From the NCBI RefSeq assembly GCF_018320785.1, contig NC_054867.1, positions 26,477,855 through 26,541,854 of the forward strand: a stretch of DNA of 64,000 nt, given 5' to 3'. The translations under genes were made by a program, and so were the position numbers. The notes under the pieces were generated by a model that searched no databases, was not told the DNA's origin, and was given only the letters and a program-made list of their open reading frames with translations. This document shows positions 12,379-25,854 of the stretch, in pieces; positions within the stretch are counted from its first letter, which is position 1, and each line of letters starts with the position of its first letter. The stretch comes from Cheilinus undulatus. Taxonomy: Eukaryota; Chordata; Actinopteri; Labriformes; Labridae.

Positions 12379-12869
12379 GTAAGTCGGCAAATGTTTTCTT
12401 TTTCGTCGTTGACGCCGAAACAAAACTGTCAGTGTACAATGTCTGCTTTAACATGAAGCTAACTACTACCAGCTACATAACATTAGCATAATATGAGGAG
12501 ATGGTCCTTTCTTTGAAGAATAGCTACTTTCATACGGTGGCGTAACATTATATATTGCACGTCGCAGTAATAGTGGACAGGGGAAAACGTATGCAAAATG
12601 AAAGGTTGTGGATAAACAGCTATTTTAAGCACACTGTCAGAAGCCTTTTCAATTTAAAGTCAGTCTGTTTGTAAGTGAACCTGCTAACCAGAGCTGAGTG
12701 TCAAAAGTTACATTTTACTGCTAAGTACATAACATGTTAACTGCAGGGTGTCACTCATTAGCTAATGTGTATGTTTTACCTGTTCATAATAATATGATAT
12801 TCGCCTTGAAGACCTGTTGATATGATTCTGCTCAGACTGATTGTTTTCCTGTAAGCTGCCCTATGGTGC

Positions 12870-15800
12870 ATGGACTTACTCAGAATGAATTGTGAGCTTT
12901 TGGCAACGTGCAGTGCCCTTGGTTATTTGGAAGGAGACACCTATCACAAGGAAGCTGATTGCTTAGGTGAGTGATTTTAATATGGATTAAGAACAAAGCA
13001 TTTGTGACTGTTGTGCTCTAACTTTTCCCTATCTGTGCTGCAGAGAGTGTCAAAGATTTGATCAGATATCTACGACATGAGGATGACACCCGTGATGTCC
13101 GCCAGCAGCTGGGTGCAGGCCAGATATTACAAAATGACCTTCTGCCCATCATTATTCAACATGGACAAGAGAAGGCCTTATTTGATGCCTGCATTAGGTA
13201 TAAGATCTGTTTAATTTCTATACTTGAATATTTTTTACAGTGGCTGATACAACTAGTCACTGTGATTATGAATGTTAAAAAAAGCTGTAGAAGTTAGGGA
13301 ATAGGGCTTTTAATACTTCTGTTTTTATTTCCCAGGCTCATGGTCAATCTCACCCAGCCTGCCATGCTTTGCTTTGGCAAAGTCCCCGATGACCCTGTCT
13401 TTAGACATCACTTTTTGCAAGTGACCTCTCATTTACAGGCCTATAAAGAGGTATTGTGTTCTCAGTATAATTGCACTATAATTTGGGCAATAAGTCAACC
13501 ATTTCTATTAATGACTTTTTGTAAAACTATGAGTGAAATGTATAATCTGTGTGTCTTTTCTTTATTTTTAGGCATTTGCTAGTGAGAGAGTGTTTGGCAT
13601 TTTAAGTGAAATATTATACAACTTCCTACAACTGGTCAGTGTTTCACTGGTTAAAATGAAAGATTTAAATCAATGTATCTGGCATAAGTTAAGTGGATAT
13701 TTACATGTCTCTTTCAGGACTGGGAGCAGAGGCAGGAGGAGGATAATCTTCTGATAGAAAGGATCCTGCTGCTGGTCAGGAATGTGCTTCATGTACCAGC
13801 TGACCCCAATGAAGAGAAGGTAAGACTGAAAAATGGGTATTGGCAGGATCATACAAATTGGAATTACTGAATTTATTTTTCTTAATCACTTCAATTTGCT
13901 TCACTTTATCACAAATCTGTGTCTTTCTCCTGAAGAAAGTGGACGATGATGCCAGCGTTCATGATCGGCTGCTGTGGGCCATCCACATGAGTGGTTTCGA
14001 TGACCTTGTCAAGTTTCTTGCATCAGCTCAAAGTGAGCAGCAGTGGAGTATGCATGTGTTGGAGATCATCTCCCTCATGTTCAGAGACCAGGTTGGTTTG
14101 AAGATCCTCTTGAAGTTTTCATGTAGATCTGCAGCTGTTTTGAGTCTGATCTTTTATTGGTGCCATGTAGACGCCAGAAGCTTTAGTGAGCGCCGGTCAG
14201 GCTCGTTCAGCAGAAGAGAAGCAGAGAGACTCTCAGGAGCTGGAGGCACTGAGGCAGAAGGAGCATGCAGAGAAACGATCTCGCACCTTACAAAGGGGAA
14301 CAAGGTAATTTTAAAATGATGTAGTCATGCTTGTCATTTTTCCATCTTTGTTAAATCTAATCCAGAAAAAATAAGTTTGTGTTGTCCCTGCAACTTTGAT
14401 TTTTTTTTTTCTTAGACATTCTCGCTTTGGAGGCTCTTTTGTTGTTCAAGGGCTTAAGTCAATTGGGAACAACGATGTGATTTACCACAGAAATCTTAAT
14501 AATGTGAGTAGTGATTTCCTCACATCTTATCTGCAAGACCAAGCAAAGTTTCCTGATGTATTTTGGTGCTTGGGAAAAATAATTTTAAATTGTGTCTCTG
14601 GCCCCTCTTTTCCTTTTATTTTTAGTTCAAAAATTACACTCATGACTTGGGCAAAGCAGTGAGACGCGTTCCCAAGAGGAATCGTCAGGCTCAGGAGTGT
14701 AAAGACAAACGTCGTTCAGCCTTAAATGTTCGCCTCTTCCTGCGAGAGTTTTGTGTGGACTTCTTGGAGAATTGTTACAATCGGCTCATGTACCTCGTGA
14801 AGGTTAGCTACTGTGACATTAATGACAAATGTTTTCAACAAAGGCTTACTGACACAATCCCACAATAGAGTTGATATTTACAAATACACACCAAGGTGCC
14901 AGAAACCACCATATCACGTAGACTATCTAATGCTGTGGATGCTCTGAAAAATGTTATTTTTTTGTAATTGAAATCACATTAAATCTTCTAAAAGAGTTTC
15001 TGACTTTTTAAATTACACTCAAAACTTTTTGTTTTTCCTCCTCAACAGGAAAATCTAATTCGTGAGCAAACTCAGGAACATGATGAGACATACTACCTCT
15101 GGGCACTCAGCTTTTTCATGGCGTTCAACCGTGGCAATGGTTTCCGTGCTGACTTGGTTTCTGAGACTGTCTCCATCCGGGCTTTTCATTTTATTGAGCG
15201 CAACATCACTAACTACTATGAGATGATCCTCACGGATCGTAAAGAGGCAACATCCTGGTCCCGCAGGTAAGAAGATTGTTAGGAGGCAGTTTTACAAAGA
15301 AGATTTTTTTTGGTCTCAGACTGATGATGCTGTATGTTCTTTCAAGGATGCACCTGGCACTAAAGGCGTACCAGGAACTGTTGTTGACTGTCAACGAGAT
15401 GGACCGCTCCGTGGATGAAAGTATCCGTCAGAGCTCTAATGTTATAAAAAGTAAGATGCTAAGGTTTTGTTAAAATGGAAGTCTTATTCTGACCATACTT
15501 TTTAATGATAACCTTTCAGATGAAGACATTATTTGAGCACGTCTGCACATGTTTCAGCGTGTAAGTGGAAGCCATGCTGTAGCCTATTCGTTACCCCGAC
15601 TTAATGCTTAGTTGATGTGCACCTTCTCAGAAATCAAACTGCAAGCCTATGACTGGTCCGCTGGTAAGCACTGAGTGACTGCCGGTCTCTGAGTCTGACT
15701 ACAGACATATTAAGTTTTCTCTAGTGTGAAATAAATGTCTGCAGTCAGTAATACAACTAGTCATATCTACTCTCCAGCATCTGAAAATATCAGCTGTGCA

Positions 15801-18800
15801 CTTCCTCATCCATGTCTGTCATGGCTGAAGAAGTGCAAAAAAGTTCTCAACTGCACCTTCAAGCTCTTCTAATGCCTACTTTATGTTTCCTTGCAACAAC
15901 TGCAGTACAGTCAGCTGCTGCTTAATATTTATCAACTCCAACATAACGTTCAGTTTCATTTGCCATGGTCCCCTGAACGGCCGGCGTTAGGATTGGGAAC
16001 AGGCATAAAAATAGCACTGCCTGGTAGCATTTCAGTGGAGTATAGGAGTGTGACATGGGCATACCAGTGCACAAGCATGAAGGGCTCATAATGATTTAGG
16101 CCACTGCTGTGTAGCTATGGCTTACACTCGATGCAGAAGCATAAACCAGGCCTTAGGACTTGCAGTTCAATGGGGTTTTCAGTCTACACTTAAAAAAAAA
16201 ACAGTGCAACTGTAATGCAAGGTGCCCTCATCTGTTTTTCTTCCCCTTTTAGGTAACATATTTTACCTGATGGAATACAGGGAGATTTTCCTGACCCTAC
16301 TGAGGAAGTATGATGAAACCAAACAGCCTCAGTCCTACCTCAAAGATCTAATCGAGTCAACTCATCTCTTCCTGCGCATGCTGGAGCGCTTCTGCAAGGG
16401 TCGCAGAAACCTGATGGTTCAGGTAAGCTCCTGAGGTTAATGTCTGGTGCATCTTTTTTTGGCCAGTAGAACCTTCTCACAATATTAATTCCTCTCTTAA
16501 TGTTGCAGAGAAAAAGAGTGAAGCGAAAAAAGTCTAAAGGTAGAAAAAAGCCTTCAACTACAGAGACTAGTCCAGATGCCCTTGAGGAGACGTGGAAGGT
16601 TGTGGAGGAAGAGTTGAAGGCCACCAGCTTTCAGGTGAGTGTGAAAATGAACTTCAAGTGTTTGATTTTCATTGACAGATTTTGTGCAGAGAGTTTGGCT
16701 TCAAAGTTGCAAAATAAAGCTCTATAAATTTACTATTTCTTTCTTTGTCCAGCTGTCAGAGTCTTTAACTGAGAGCATTGTGCCATTTGATGCCACATCT
16801 GAAGTTCCACTGGAAGAGCAGCGGACTGAAGCCATGGTGCGTGTCCAGGATGCCTTGCTGGCTCGACTGGGACCAGAAGCCCTTGGAGTGCTGCGAGCTG
16901 CCAGGTCAGCAAGTCTGGACACACCTCAGAATAATCACAATTGTTCTGTAACTGAGTATTTACCACCATTTTTTGTTTCACTCAGAGAGGTGTGGCCAGA
17001 GGGGGACGTGTTTGGCTCAGCTGATGTGGAACCTGAAGAGGAACTAGAGCTGCTGAAACAAATCCTGCATGCCAACCTGCCAAGTAGGGTTTTAGATTTT
17101 TTTTTTAATTCTTTTTGTTACATAATCTGTGCAGCCTTTTAACTTTTTTTATTTCAGGGTCCTCTCCTCCTGAGCCTGTGGCAGAGGAGGAGGATGATCC
17201 AGCAGAGTTAGAGGAGGAAGAGTTGGAGACTGTTCAGGTTTCTGAGAAAGAGTTTAACTTTCTGGACTTTATCAAGAGGTAGGAAAACACTCAGGGTTTT
17301 TGTTGTTGTCTTCTAAGAAAATAAAACACATTTTCCACTGAGTGGATTATTGTAGTTTATGACTTTCATGATCAGTTAGGTCTACTTCTACCTTTTACAG
17401 GTTTGCCAATCCCAGCATCATGCGCCCATACCTCCTCCTATTGAAGTCATATTCAAAAAACACACCTCACACAAACCACTGCATCACTCGACTGCTGCAC
17501 CGCTTGGCTGTGGACCTGAAAATGGACGCCTTGCTTTTCCAGCTGTCTGTCTTCAACCTTTTTAACAAAATCCTGAGTGACCCAGCTGCAGCTGCTTACA
17601 CGGTACATTGATGATATGAGAAACAAACCCTTGTGGTGCTAAACCCAATAAAGAGGTAAAATGCAAGAGTCTAACCCTATTCTGTCTAATTTTTCTTCTA
17701 GGAGCTGGTGACCTTTGCCAAGTTTGTGCTAAAAAGATTCTTTTTAGTGGCAGCAACAAACAACAAGGCATATGTTGAACTTCTCTTTTGGAAAAATGTG
17801 GGGGCAGTAAGAGAGATGACTGAGGGCTACAGCAAAGATGGGTTAGTATTTTTTGCGTCTGTGCTTTTCACTATGTTTTTTATCAAGAAGGGGCCAAAGA
17901 ATCTCCTGTCCTAAAGTTGATCTGCGATTTCTTTTACAAAAATAAACTCTTGAGTTCTGCATTTTGAAATATTGCATCGTATTTTCCTTAATGTGTTAGA
18001 GAGGGAAAGACACCTGCATGGACTGAAGAGGAGGAAGAGGAGTTGCGCAAGCTCTATGAGGAGCATCGTGATTCTGAGGGTCTGCTTCTTTCTTCTGTTT
18101 GGTGTGTTAGTTACCATAATGAGCTCAGTTGTACATTTTTAATTGACTGTTGATTGTTGTATTTAGTGCCAGATATTGTGGAGACCCTCCTGCCATTACT
18201 CAGCAACAGCAACCGTACTCGGCGCCAGGTAGTGACACAACTGGTGCACATGGGTATGGTGGATAATGCCAAAGAACTGAAGAAACCAAAGTATGTTCTC
18301 ATGACAGTATTAGCTGTGTATTTATATAAATAGAGTGGAAGATAATGTAGAATTTCTCTTTACATTAACTTGCAGCTGAGTGTTTTTTATTTTTCCTTCC
18401 CTGACAGGAAAGGTACCCGGATCGTTCTTTGGACAGAGGAGCAAGAGCAGGAGCTGCAGATGCTCTTTGAGGAATTCAGAGACTCTGACGGTACAAGACA
18501 AAACATACCGTATCTCCGTCCTCGGCTCCTGTACTGGTTGTTCAGGAAAGATTTATTGTTTTTGTGTTGTCTTTTTGTTGATAAAATTGTATTTGAACAG
18601 ATGTGCTGGGTAACATCCTGAAGAAGCTGACGGCTAAGCGGTCCCGTGCTCGTGTGGTGGACAAGCTGCTCAGCTTGGGTTTGGTGTCGGAGAGACGAGA
18701 ACTTTACAAGAAGAGGAGCAGAGGCAATCAGAGAAAGAGCTCTGGAAACGGAATGGTAGGGTTAAAGTAGATGCACTTTCATCTTTTACATTTACCCTGG

Positions 18801-21800
18801 ATCACCCTGAGAATTGGGAAAATGATTAAATAAAATTTATGTATGTAATGAAAAAGTACTGTATTTCAGAATCTTTTTGAAGTGTTATTTCCAGAGTCAA
18901 AAGCCTTTACCTTTTCTGCTTCAGACTGAAGAAGAGTTCCTAGAAAGTCTGACACAAGGTTTCCCAGATGATCATATGGACAGAGATGATGAAGACGGTC
19001 CAGAGGATGAGTCTGACGAGAGTGAAGAAGAGGAGGAGGAGGAGGAGGTGGGAGAAGAGAGGGAAAAATCAAAAAATGGAAAAAGGTGGAGCCAAAGCTC
19101 TCACTCCCCTGTTGAGAAAAGTGTTGATATTGGTGCCATGGTGTGGGCTCTACAGCAGGAAGGTGAGGCCTTACATACTTCTGCTCTGTTCTTCGTTTAG
19201 TATGTGTAATATAAAATGTTTAACTTTTTCTAATGGAAGTAATTAATCATATCAAGCCAATTTTTGTTGAATGACATCAAAGAAATAGTCCTGGTAAAGA
19301 CACAGTTGTAACAGGTCAATGTTTAGGAATATATGTTGAATGAAATGAAACCTCCCCTGACACCTTCATGTAGGTTTCACTCTTTCTTTTTATGACAGGC
19401 TTGTCTGGACCCATGTTGTGGCTACAGAATTGTCTTAATAGAACAGCAGATGACCGTGAAGAAGATGGTGTGTATCAAAAACAAGTATTTAAATATTTTG
19501 AATGCATGATTTTGACTTTGTTGGAAATGGTCAAAGCTCACATAGAAGTTTTTTTAATCAACTTTTTATTGATGTAGTTTGTTCTGTTAATGCAAATGTA
19601 ATCACCCATTCTCCAGGTGTGTCTCTGGCTGTGCCGCTTGTTCCTCTGACTGAGGTAAACGAAGAAGCCATGGACAATAAGAGCTTCAGGAGGCTGCTGC
19701 GCAAACTGGGAATACGAGCACCTGCAAATGAACAGGTGTGCAGTTTTCTCAGACTGGCTGGAGACAGTAGCTGTGATACTTAGTGCATCAGGCATTTAAC
19801 AAGAATTGACCCATTCAGACAGATGTCTAAAACAGCTAAATTAAGGCAATGTATTTCAACCAAGATCCACTTCGACTCAAAGATTGATTTTTAACATCCC
19901 TATGACTTTACAATGGATCCCAGCAATGCTTAAATGGATTATATTTGCATTCTTGTCTTTTTTAAATCTAAGAGGATGTTTTAAATGCCATTTTCAATGC
20001 AAAATTCTGTTCTTAATAAAAGATTGAACAGCTAATTGTAAATAACATTTAATGAATAGCTTATGTATTAACTGTTTTTTCTTGCATTGTAAACAGGAAT
20101 CATTTTGGAGGATCCCAGAAAAGATTAATGCGTCACAGCTTCGCAGTGCAGCTGCAGCTCTCAGTCCAAGAGAAGAAGCACCAAAAGTAGGTGAGGAGAA
20201 AAACGGTTCTCAGACTCCAACCAGGGACACTCCAGAGGAGGGGCAGGATTTGGAGGAGGAGGAGGAGGTCTCAGGTGAACGCAGAGCTCAGGCTCTGAGA
20301 GCTCTGCTCCTCACACGCAAGAGGAAACAACATCCCTCAGAGCAGACAGGTTAGTGTGGGAGATCCTTTTTCTTGTCTCAGGTGACAGCAGTTAATTACA
20401 GCTTTGTTGCACTGGTACGTGTTAGGTTACAAGTTGCACATTAAACAGGCCACAAATAACTTCAAAGAATTCATGTGTCCAAAGAATATAACAGAACTCC
20501 ATGCAACAGCAATTTTCTCATCAAATCTGTTTGGTTGGTTCTGGAAAAGCTGTGTTTTTATTTTAGGGATGGATGATATTGGATTTTTCCAGATATCTGA
20601 TATGCTGATATTTCCAAACTCAAACAACAATGTTGACCGTAAAGAAAGCCAAGTTTCTCCTGCAGAATTGACTATTATTGTGGAGGTCCATATGGTAGTC
20701 AATATTTGGTGGTTTCCAAATCTGGACATTCAATTATGAAAATAAAAGTGTGGATAACCAAACATTATTAAAAACATAACATTAATATTGTTGAGTGCTA
20801 CAGACAGCACTGTAACAACTGGCTGACAGCCATTGAGCTCTGTGTAGCACTAAATGAAAATGTGCTGCTTTTCTATGGATCTTATTATGTCAAATTAAGA
20901 TTTCTAATTAAAAAATAGGTTTTGCTGGGAGTTCCATGAGCCAAAGCCTGAGAAAGTGCCACAATAAAAACAGTCATAACAAAGGTAAAAAATAAACTAG
21001 TACTAGTTCAGACTTAAAACACTATAAAGTTTAAGAAGTGAAAATGGAAAAGGAGAAAACTTGAGCCGAGGTAAGCCTGTTGATCCTGCTTAAAACTCCA
21101 CATTCATACACTATTGTGTATGTCCAGTGTGTTCTCTATATATATATCAGTAGATTTGCTGATATTGGTATTACTGCAGTAATATTGTGCAACCCTAAAA
21201 TTTTTTTGATGGTCATCTCAAAATAACAATAATAATAACTAAAAAGCACTCGAAGAGTGCAGACTTCCGCCATTAGCCCCATCTTCCAGTAGTGAAGAAC
21301 CCTTCAAAAAATTCCTGGATCCATCCCCATGTGCCTTCCACCACAGCATTTGCCGATTACTCCCTCCCCAGTGGGGTGGAAACATGGTGAGACAAAGCAT
21401 TGGCTTCGCTACGAGTGCCAACAGATGCACCCATGGTCTCAACGGACAACTGGAAGTCATGGCAGAGGGTGAATATTCCTCTATTCCTCCCAGCATTGTG
21501 AGTATTCTCACTACAATTCTCTGTCTCTCTGTTACGCTCCAACTTGTCTCCTCGACCAGGCGTGCATCTTTCAAACTCTATAATCTCCAAAACTTTGAAT
21601 AGAAACACACCCAAAAATGCTGCTGGGATTGAAATTGCTCATGTCTACCATCTCCTGGTGTAAAGTGGTAACAGCGCAGACCTTCGCCATTAGCACTAGC
21701 GCCCAATAGTACAGAATCCTTTAAAAAATTCCTGGATCCAAACGCTGATCCGGATCACTCCCAAAATCTATGGCATAAGTTCTTCCTTATTCCATTTCTA

Positions 21801-22993
21801 ACATTTTGTGAAAATTTCATCAAAATCCATCCACAAGTTTTTGAGTTATGTTGCTAACAAACTAACAAACAAACAAACCCACCCAATCACATAACCTCCT
21901 TGGCGGAGGTAATAATAACTTTATTTGTATAGAACCTTTAAAAAAGAGGTTTGCAAAGTTCTTTGACAATAAGCAGAAACACAATTAAGACAAAACATCA
22001 TGACAAAAGCAAAGAACATAACAAGACAAAACCGCATCAACAGGAGAACCCATGAAAATAAAGCCAGTAATGTAACTCCAACATCATAATCATCCTAGTA
22101 GACCCATTATAGCCTGAAAACATGTAAAGTTAGAAACACATTATAAAACCTTGATATATAAAATTCCAGAATGAAATTAAAGACCAAGAATAAAAATAAA
22201 ACTAAAAACCAAAAATAAAAATAAAAATAAAAACCCAGAATAACCTAGATGAATCCAGGCCACACTGGAACCCAGCTACAATGCTTTCAAAATGGCAGAA
22301 TAGACAGTAACACAGGGTCTCAAGTCTAAATTCTAAGAAAAAAACAACTTTTTGTGATGATATTTCTTTATGTCAGTTTAAAAAACTTTTCTCTGAGGCA
22401 GATAGGAGGCCAGAACAGGACTGGCAGAAACACATTTACAGTTGACATCTGACTATTAACACTGTTAAACAGACTGAGGATTAAGAGGACTTTGTTTTTA
22501 TTACATAACTTGTTTTTAGCTCCTGATTCAGAATCCATGCCTGTGGAAGAGACAGAAAATACACCTGAGAGGTAAGGGATTGACTTGTGTTTTTGTTAAT
22601 CCAAATCCCAGCAGAATAATGTCTATTTGTAAGTCTAATTACCCTCACTGTATCCCATCAGATCTAAGGAGAAGACCTCTACTAAAAGGAGTCGGATTTT
22701 AGATGACAACAGTGGTAATTTTCTTTTTGATGTATTTGTTTGAACACAGTCAGGTGGAATCAGGGCCAGAAATCTCTTAAAACTATATGGTTGAGTGTTC
22801 TACTTTATTTTGAAGTTAAGAACCAGCAGTCTGGCTTTGGCTCACATGTTGTTCTCTTACAGAGGATGACTCCACTCATGCAATGGAAACAGAAAACAAC
22901 AGTGATGCTGAATCAGATAGGGAGGATATCTCTGCTCCAGTGAAACGTAGACGCAAGATGGTCTTAATCGATGAAGAGGAAGATGAGGATTAG
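12870..22993 (+). CDS. timeless: timeless, replication fork protection and checkpoint protein
   Basis: Twenty-nine coding exons: 12870-12966, 13044-13197, 13336-13450, 13572-13634, 13718-13819, 13936-14091, 14171-14304, 14416-14503, 14626-14802, 15049-15266, 15347-15450, 16253-16422, 16509-16634, 16753-16904, 16986-17083, 17158-17278, 17401-17602, 17702-17841, 18000-18079, 18167-18290, 18408-18490, 18601-18755, 18925-19162, 19399-19467, 19617-19735, 20097-20349, 22520-22571, 22662-22714, 22863-22993. They total 1257 aa (human about 1208). Human-like blocks include [20 protein letters not shown] at the N-terminus, [50 protein letters not shown] and [12 protein letters not shown] Lys/Arg cluster at about 527-541 looks like a nuclear signal. 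The C-terminal [15 protein letters not shown] to FWRIPEK region matches the PARP1-binding part of the human protein. In vertebrates it pairs with TIPIN at the replisome, supports ATR-Chk1 signalling and aids cohesion. Confidence 0.97.
20564..21201. mobile_element. hAT-like MITE in timeless intron 26
   Basis: The left end TTTAGGGATGGATGATATT is mirrored by the right end AATATTGTGCAACCCTAAA, giving imperfect terminal inverted repeats around about 600 bases with no transposase frame. Internal GATATCTGATATGCTGATAT repeats are shared with the element at 43992-44546. Assignment to the hAT class is inferred from the AGGG..TGCA ends. Confidence 0.6.
21230..21912 (+). repeat. dispersed repeat with GATCCGGATCAC core
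   Basis: The block from GCACTCGAAGAGTGCAGAC at about 21245 to TTCCTGGATCC at about 21322 is repeated as CAGCGCAGACCTTCGCC..TTCCTGGATCC at about 21672-21740. The second copy continues through GATCCGGATCACTCCCAAAA to CCTCCTTGGCGGAGGTAAT at about 21895-21912. The second copy recurs in reverse orientation at 58495-58765, inside the mmp19 gene. I do not know its class. Confidence 0.7.
21905..22270 (+). repeat. low-complexity dispersed repeat
   Basis: It starts with ACTTTATTTGTATAGAACC and GTTTGCAAAGTTCTTTGACA, a pattern common as a dispersed sequence in fish genomes. An A-rich segment of AAAAATAAAAAT-type repeats follows at about 22185-22235. The class is not assigned. Confidence 0.4.
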
Positions 22994-23232
22994 TGAATTT
23001 CTTTAATGGACTGCAGACAGGGATGGTATCAAAGGTGGATGCAGCTCTCTAGAGGAGATTCTGTTAATGGAAGACCAAACAAGACCTGCCACCATGGATT
23101 CATATTTGTTTAAATGTTTTGTTCACAGTTCTTCAAATATTCCCAGCATGGATATAATAATGGACATTAACCTTCGATATAGTTGTCTTTGTTATGAATG
23201 CTGTCGGTTGATGATGAGACTTTTGGATTTTA

Positions 23233-23238
23233 ATAAAG
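23233..23238 (+). terminator. timeless: timeless poly(A) signal
   Basis: A canonical AATAAA lies 240 bases after the timeless stop codon, so the 3' UTR is probably about 260 bases long. Confidence 0.7.
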
Positions 23239-23239
23239 C

Positions 23240-25358
23240 ATATTGTATAAACACTGTTTTCTTTGCTTTCTGATTATTTTGTAGTCTTCTTTTTGTTAGA
23301 ATAGAGTTTTTGGTTGTTTGTTAATAAAAAAAAGCACTGTCATTGTAACAGGGGCTTGATGGTGACTGGGGAGTGGCTTTGTTGCAGTGCATAATTTCAA
23401 ACACTAGGGGGCACATGAATGTTGAACTGTTGCCTTTGAGAAAGGGGGAAACAATATTGGGAGTATGTGGATTTACCTTTAAACTAGTGTACTCTATAAA
23501 AAGACCTAAAAAGCACTTTGTGAACACAGCATAAATAATTTCACTTTTATAATTAATTAGATCAGGCTCAGAGAAACTAGGGCAGAAGAAGATGTTAGGT
23601 TTTACATTTCTTTTCAACTTGTATAAGAATCAACTCAATTGTCTTCTAATTGAGCATTTCTCCACAAGTTCTCCTGTTTGTTGCTGCAGTCTGCCAGTAC
23701 TCAAGCATGTTGTGCAGCTGTGTTGGGGGTGGTCTCTTGTCTTTACATCTGGACCATGTTAGTAACTTCCTGCCACAGCATCTGCTCTGCCCCCCCCATC
23801 CCATGGAGCCAGCAGCAGACCCAAAAGTCCACAGATACTGCTGTGAGTAAAGCATGTGGGCACAATGGTGGGTTAGTGTAGTGTTTTAATCTAAAAGGTG
23901 AAAGGTGTGTGACTTCCTCTGCACCAAAAAAGCATCATATGTCTCCATTTATGAACTTAAAACAGGCGTGGATGGTCTGTCTGTGACATACACACTGATG
24001 ACTCATTGTTTTGCAACCAGAGATTGAAAGCTGACGCCTCAAGGCTGCATTGCATAATAGTTGGGAACGAATGCCTTATATCGTGATTAAATTATGTGAA
24101 CTTTCAGTAGATGAAAACCAGGTGTTTGTTGATGAAAATTAGAACCTGGTTTTACAATAGAAAAGCTAAAGGAAGAACCTTTGAGAGTTGTATTTTAAAG
24201 GGTAAATGGGGTTTCAAGCCTACCAAGATAAAACACAAACTCAGCCATTAACATAACTAAGCCCATTGATTATCCACACATTTATAGTTCAATCCAGTGT
24301 GAATTAGATGAGGCCGGTTCAGTGTTTCTCCTGCTCTAGGTCGCCTTAGGACACTTCTTATGCTTTGGCAAATTCTCAGGTTGAAAGATCTAGATTTGTT
24401 TGGGATGCAGTTGCTTTTCCCCAGAACAGCTTTAGAATTAAGCGTTTTGCTTTTAGTTCACAGCACGATCAAATCAACTTTATATAAAAAAACATTTACA
24501 CTCTACACAGTTGATTCAAAGCGCTTTACAGTTCACATATAGAAGACAATATTTAAAAGAGAGAAGATCCAAGTAAAGAAGAAAAAGGGAAAAAGACAGT
24601 TTCTCTTTAGTTCAACACAGCCTCTACTATTGGCTTCATTTCTTTATTTGTTTATTAATGGAATTCAAGACTTAAGTTTTATATTTCTCAACAAAACTCA
24701 TCTTTGTTCTCCCAACTGTGAAGTAATTAGTGTCATACAGCCCCAAAGCATGGATTCAAAAGTCATAACAAAACTGATCATCTGAAATCAATCTCTTTAA
24801 GCAGACTGAACACCTGGAGGTACTTGTTGATGTTACTGTTGAGCTATCACTGCTGTGGCTTTAAATAAAAAAAAAAAAAAAGAGTATTTCCCTGCTACAT
24901 ATAAAACCAAGACCTTCGCAGGGAGACCCTGTGGTGAGACCGAAGTGTTCCTGGAGTCTTAGCACACACAGCTGCAGCTCATTCCCTTTGAATGTATCAA
25001 CACAAACCACAGGGCCCTGTGTCATCTGATGTTACTCTCTGAACACATCAAATTCCCTCTCCAGAGACTGTATCAATGCAAAAAAGATGGGGAAAAAATC
25101 TGAAATAAAAAAATTCACATCTGCTTTTAGATTAAAATACTGGTCCCTGTGTCAAGCTATTTTAAGGCATGGTACAGAGTAGACCATTTTATAAACTTTT
25201 CATACAACATCAGTTTGTTAAAGGCAACATTTCACAACTATTTCTGAAAACATCTACCAATGTTAAATCTATTTTCTTGATGGATCAGTTATAAGCCATT
25301 GATAAGGCCAACAGATTCGTAGATTATGATTATTGTAATGCTTATGGGGATATGCTAA
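23240..25358. other. intergenic downstream of timeless
   Basis: Mostly AT-rich sequence. It holds a possible exon at 23690-23842, reported separately. At about 24475-24545 is a fragment of a dispersed sequence ending GCGCTTTACAG. A run of 16 A lies at about 24866-24881. No known gene was identified. Confidence 0.5.
23690..23842 (+). other. possible unassigned exon
   Basis: A 153-base segment is bounded by a strong acceptor, CCTGTTTGTTGCTGCAG, and a strong donor, GCT|GTGAGTAA. It is GC-richer than its surroundings and open in two forward frames. One frame has a hydrophobic run, AAVLGVVSCLYIWTMLV. I do not recognise the protein and no partner exon was found nearby. It may be chance, or an exon of a non-coding or lineage-specific transcript. 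Confidence 0.25.
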
Positions 25359-25359
25359 A

Positions 25360-25660
25360 CCGCTGGTTCTCCACTGGTGGGTCGGGACCCAAAAGTGAGT
25401 CATAGAGCCATTTTCAGTGGGTCATGGATGTGTGCCTGGGGAAAAAAAATGTGTCAAAAGGTTTATGTTGTGCTTTTAGTTGAAGGACATGTCTTTATCT
25501 CTTTGTGTTGAATCTTTTGTTCCGTCTCAAGTCCAAACTGCCCCATTTTTTTATGAAAATCATTTAGTTGTGATTGAAAATTTATGAATATTGGTTCACC
25601 ATTTGTCATAAACAAAGTGTTGGTGGGCCCTGACTCTAGGCCAGCTGAGAACCACTGTGT
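25360..25660 (+). mobile_element. hAT-like MITE copy 1
   Basis: The ends CGCTGGTTCTCCACTGGTGG and CCAGCTGAGAACCACTG are imperfect inverted repeats. The interior includes GGGTCGGGACCC and GTTGAAGGACATGTCTTTATC. A homologous copy in the opposite orientation lies at 61808-62105 and a right-end scrap at about 62335-62372, both in mmp19 intron 3. No transposase frame is present. Confidence 0.65.
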
Positions 25661-25854
25661 TAAACAATTCAAGTCCTGTGTATATTTCTGCAAAAGCCAA
25701 AAGAAAAAGATAGTCACATGCAATAAAAAAATTATTTTCCAGTTTTCGAAAGCAACACTGAAACATTGAAACATCCCAATGTAATGAACAGATTTGTATA
25801 AACCGATCTGTTAAATGTACATTTAACTTTTTAGTAAATGAGTAAGAATGCTTT

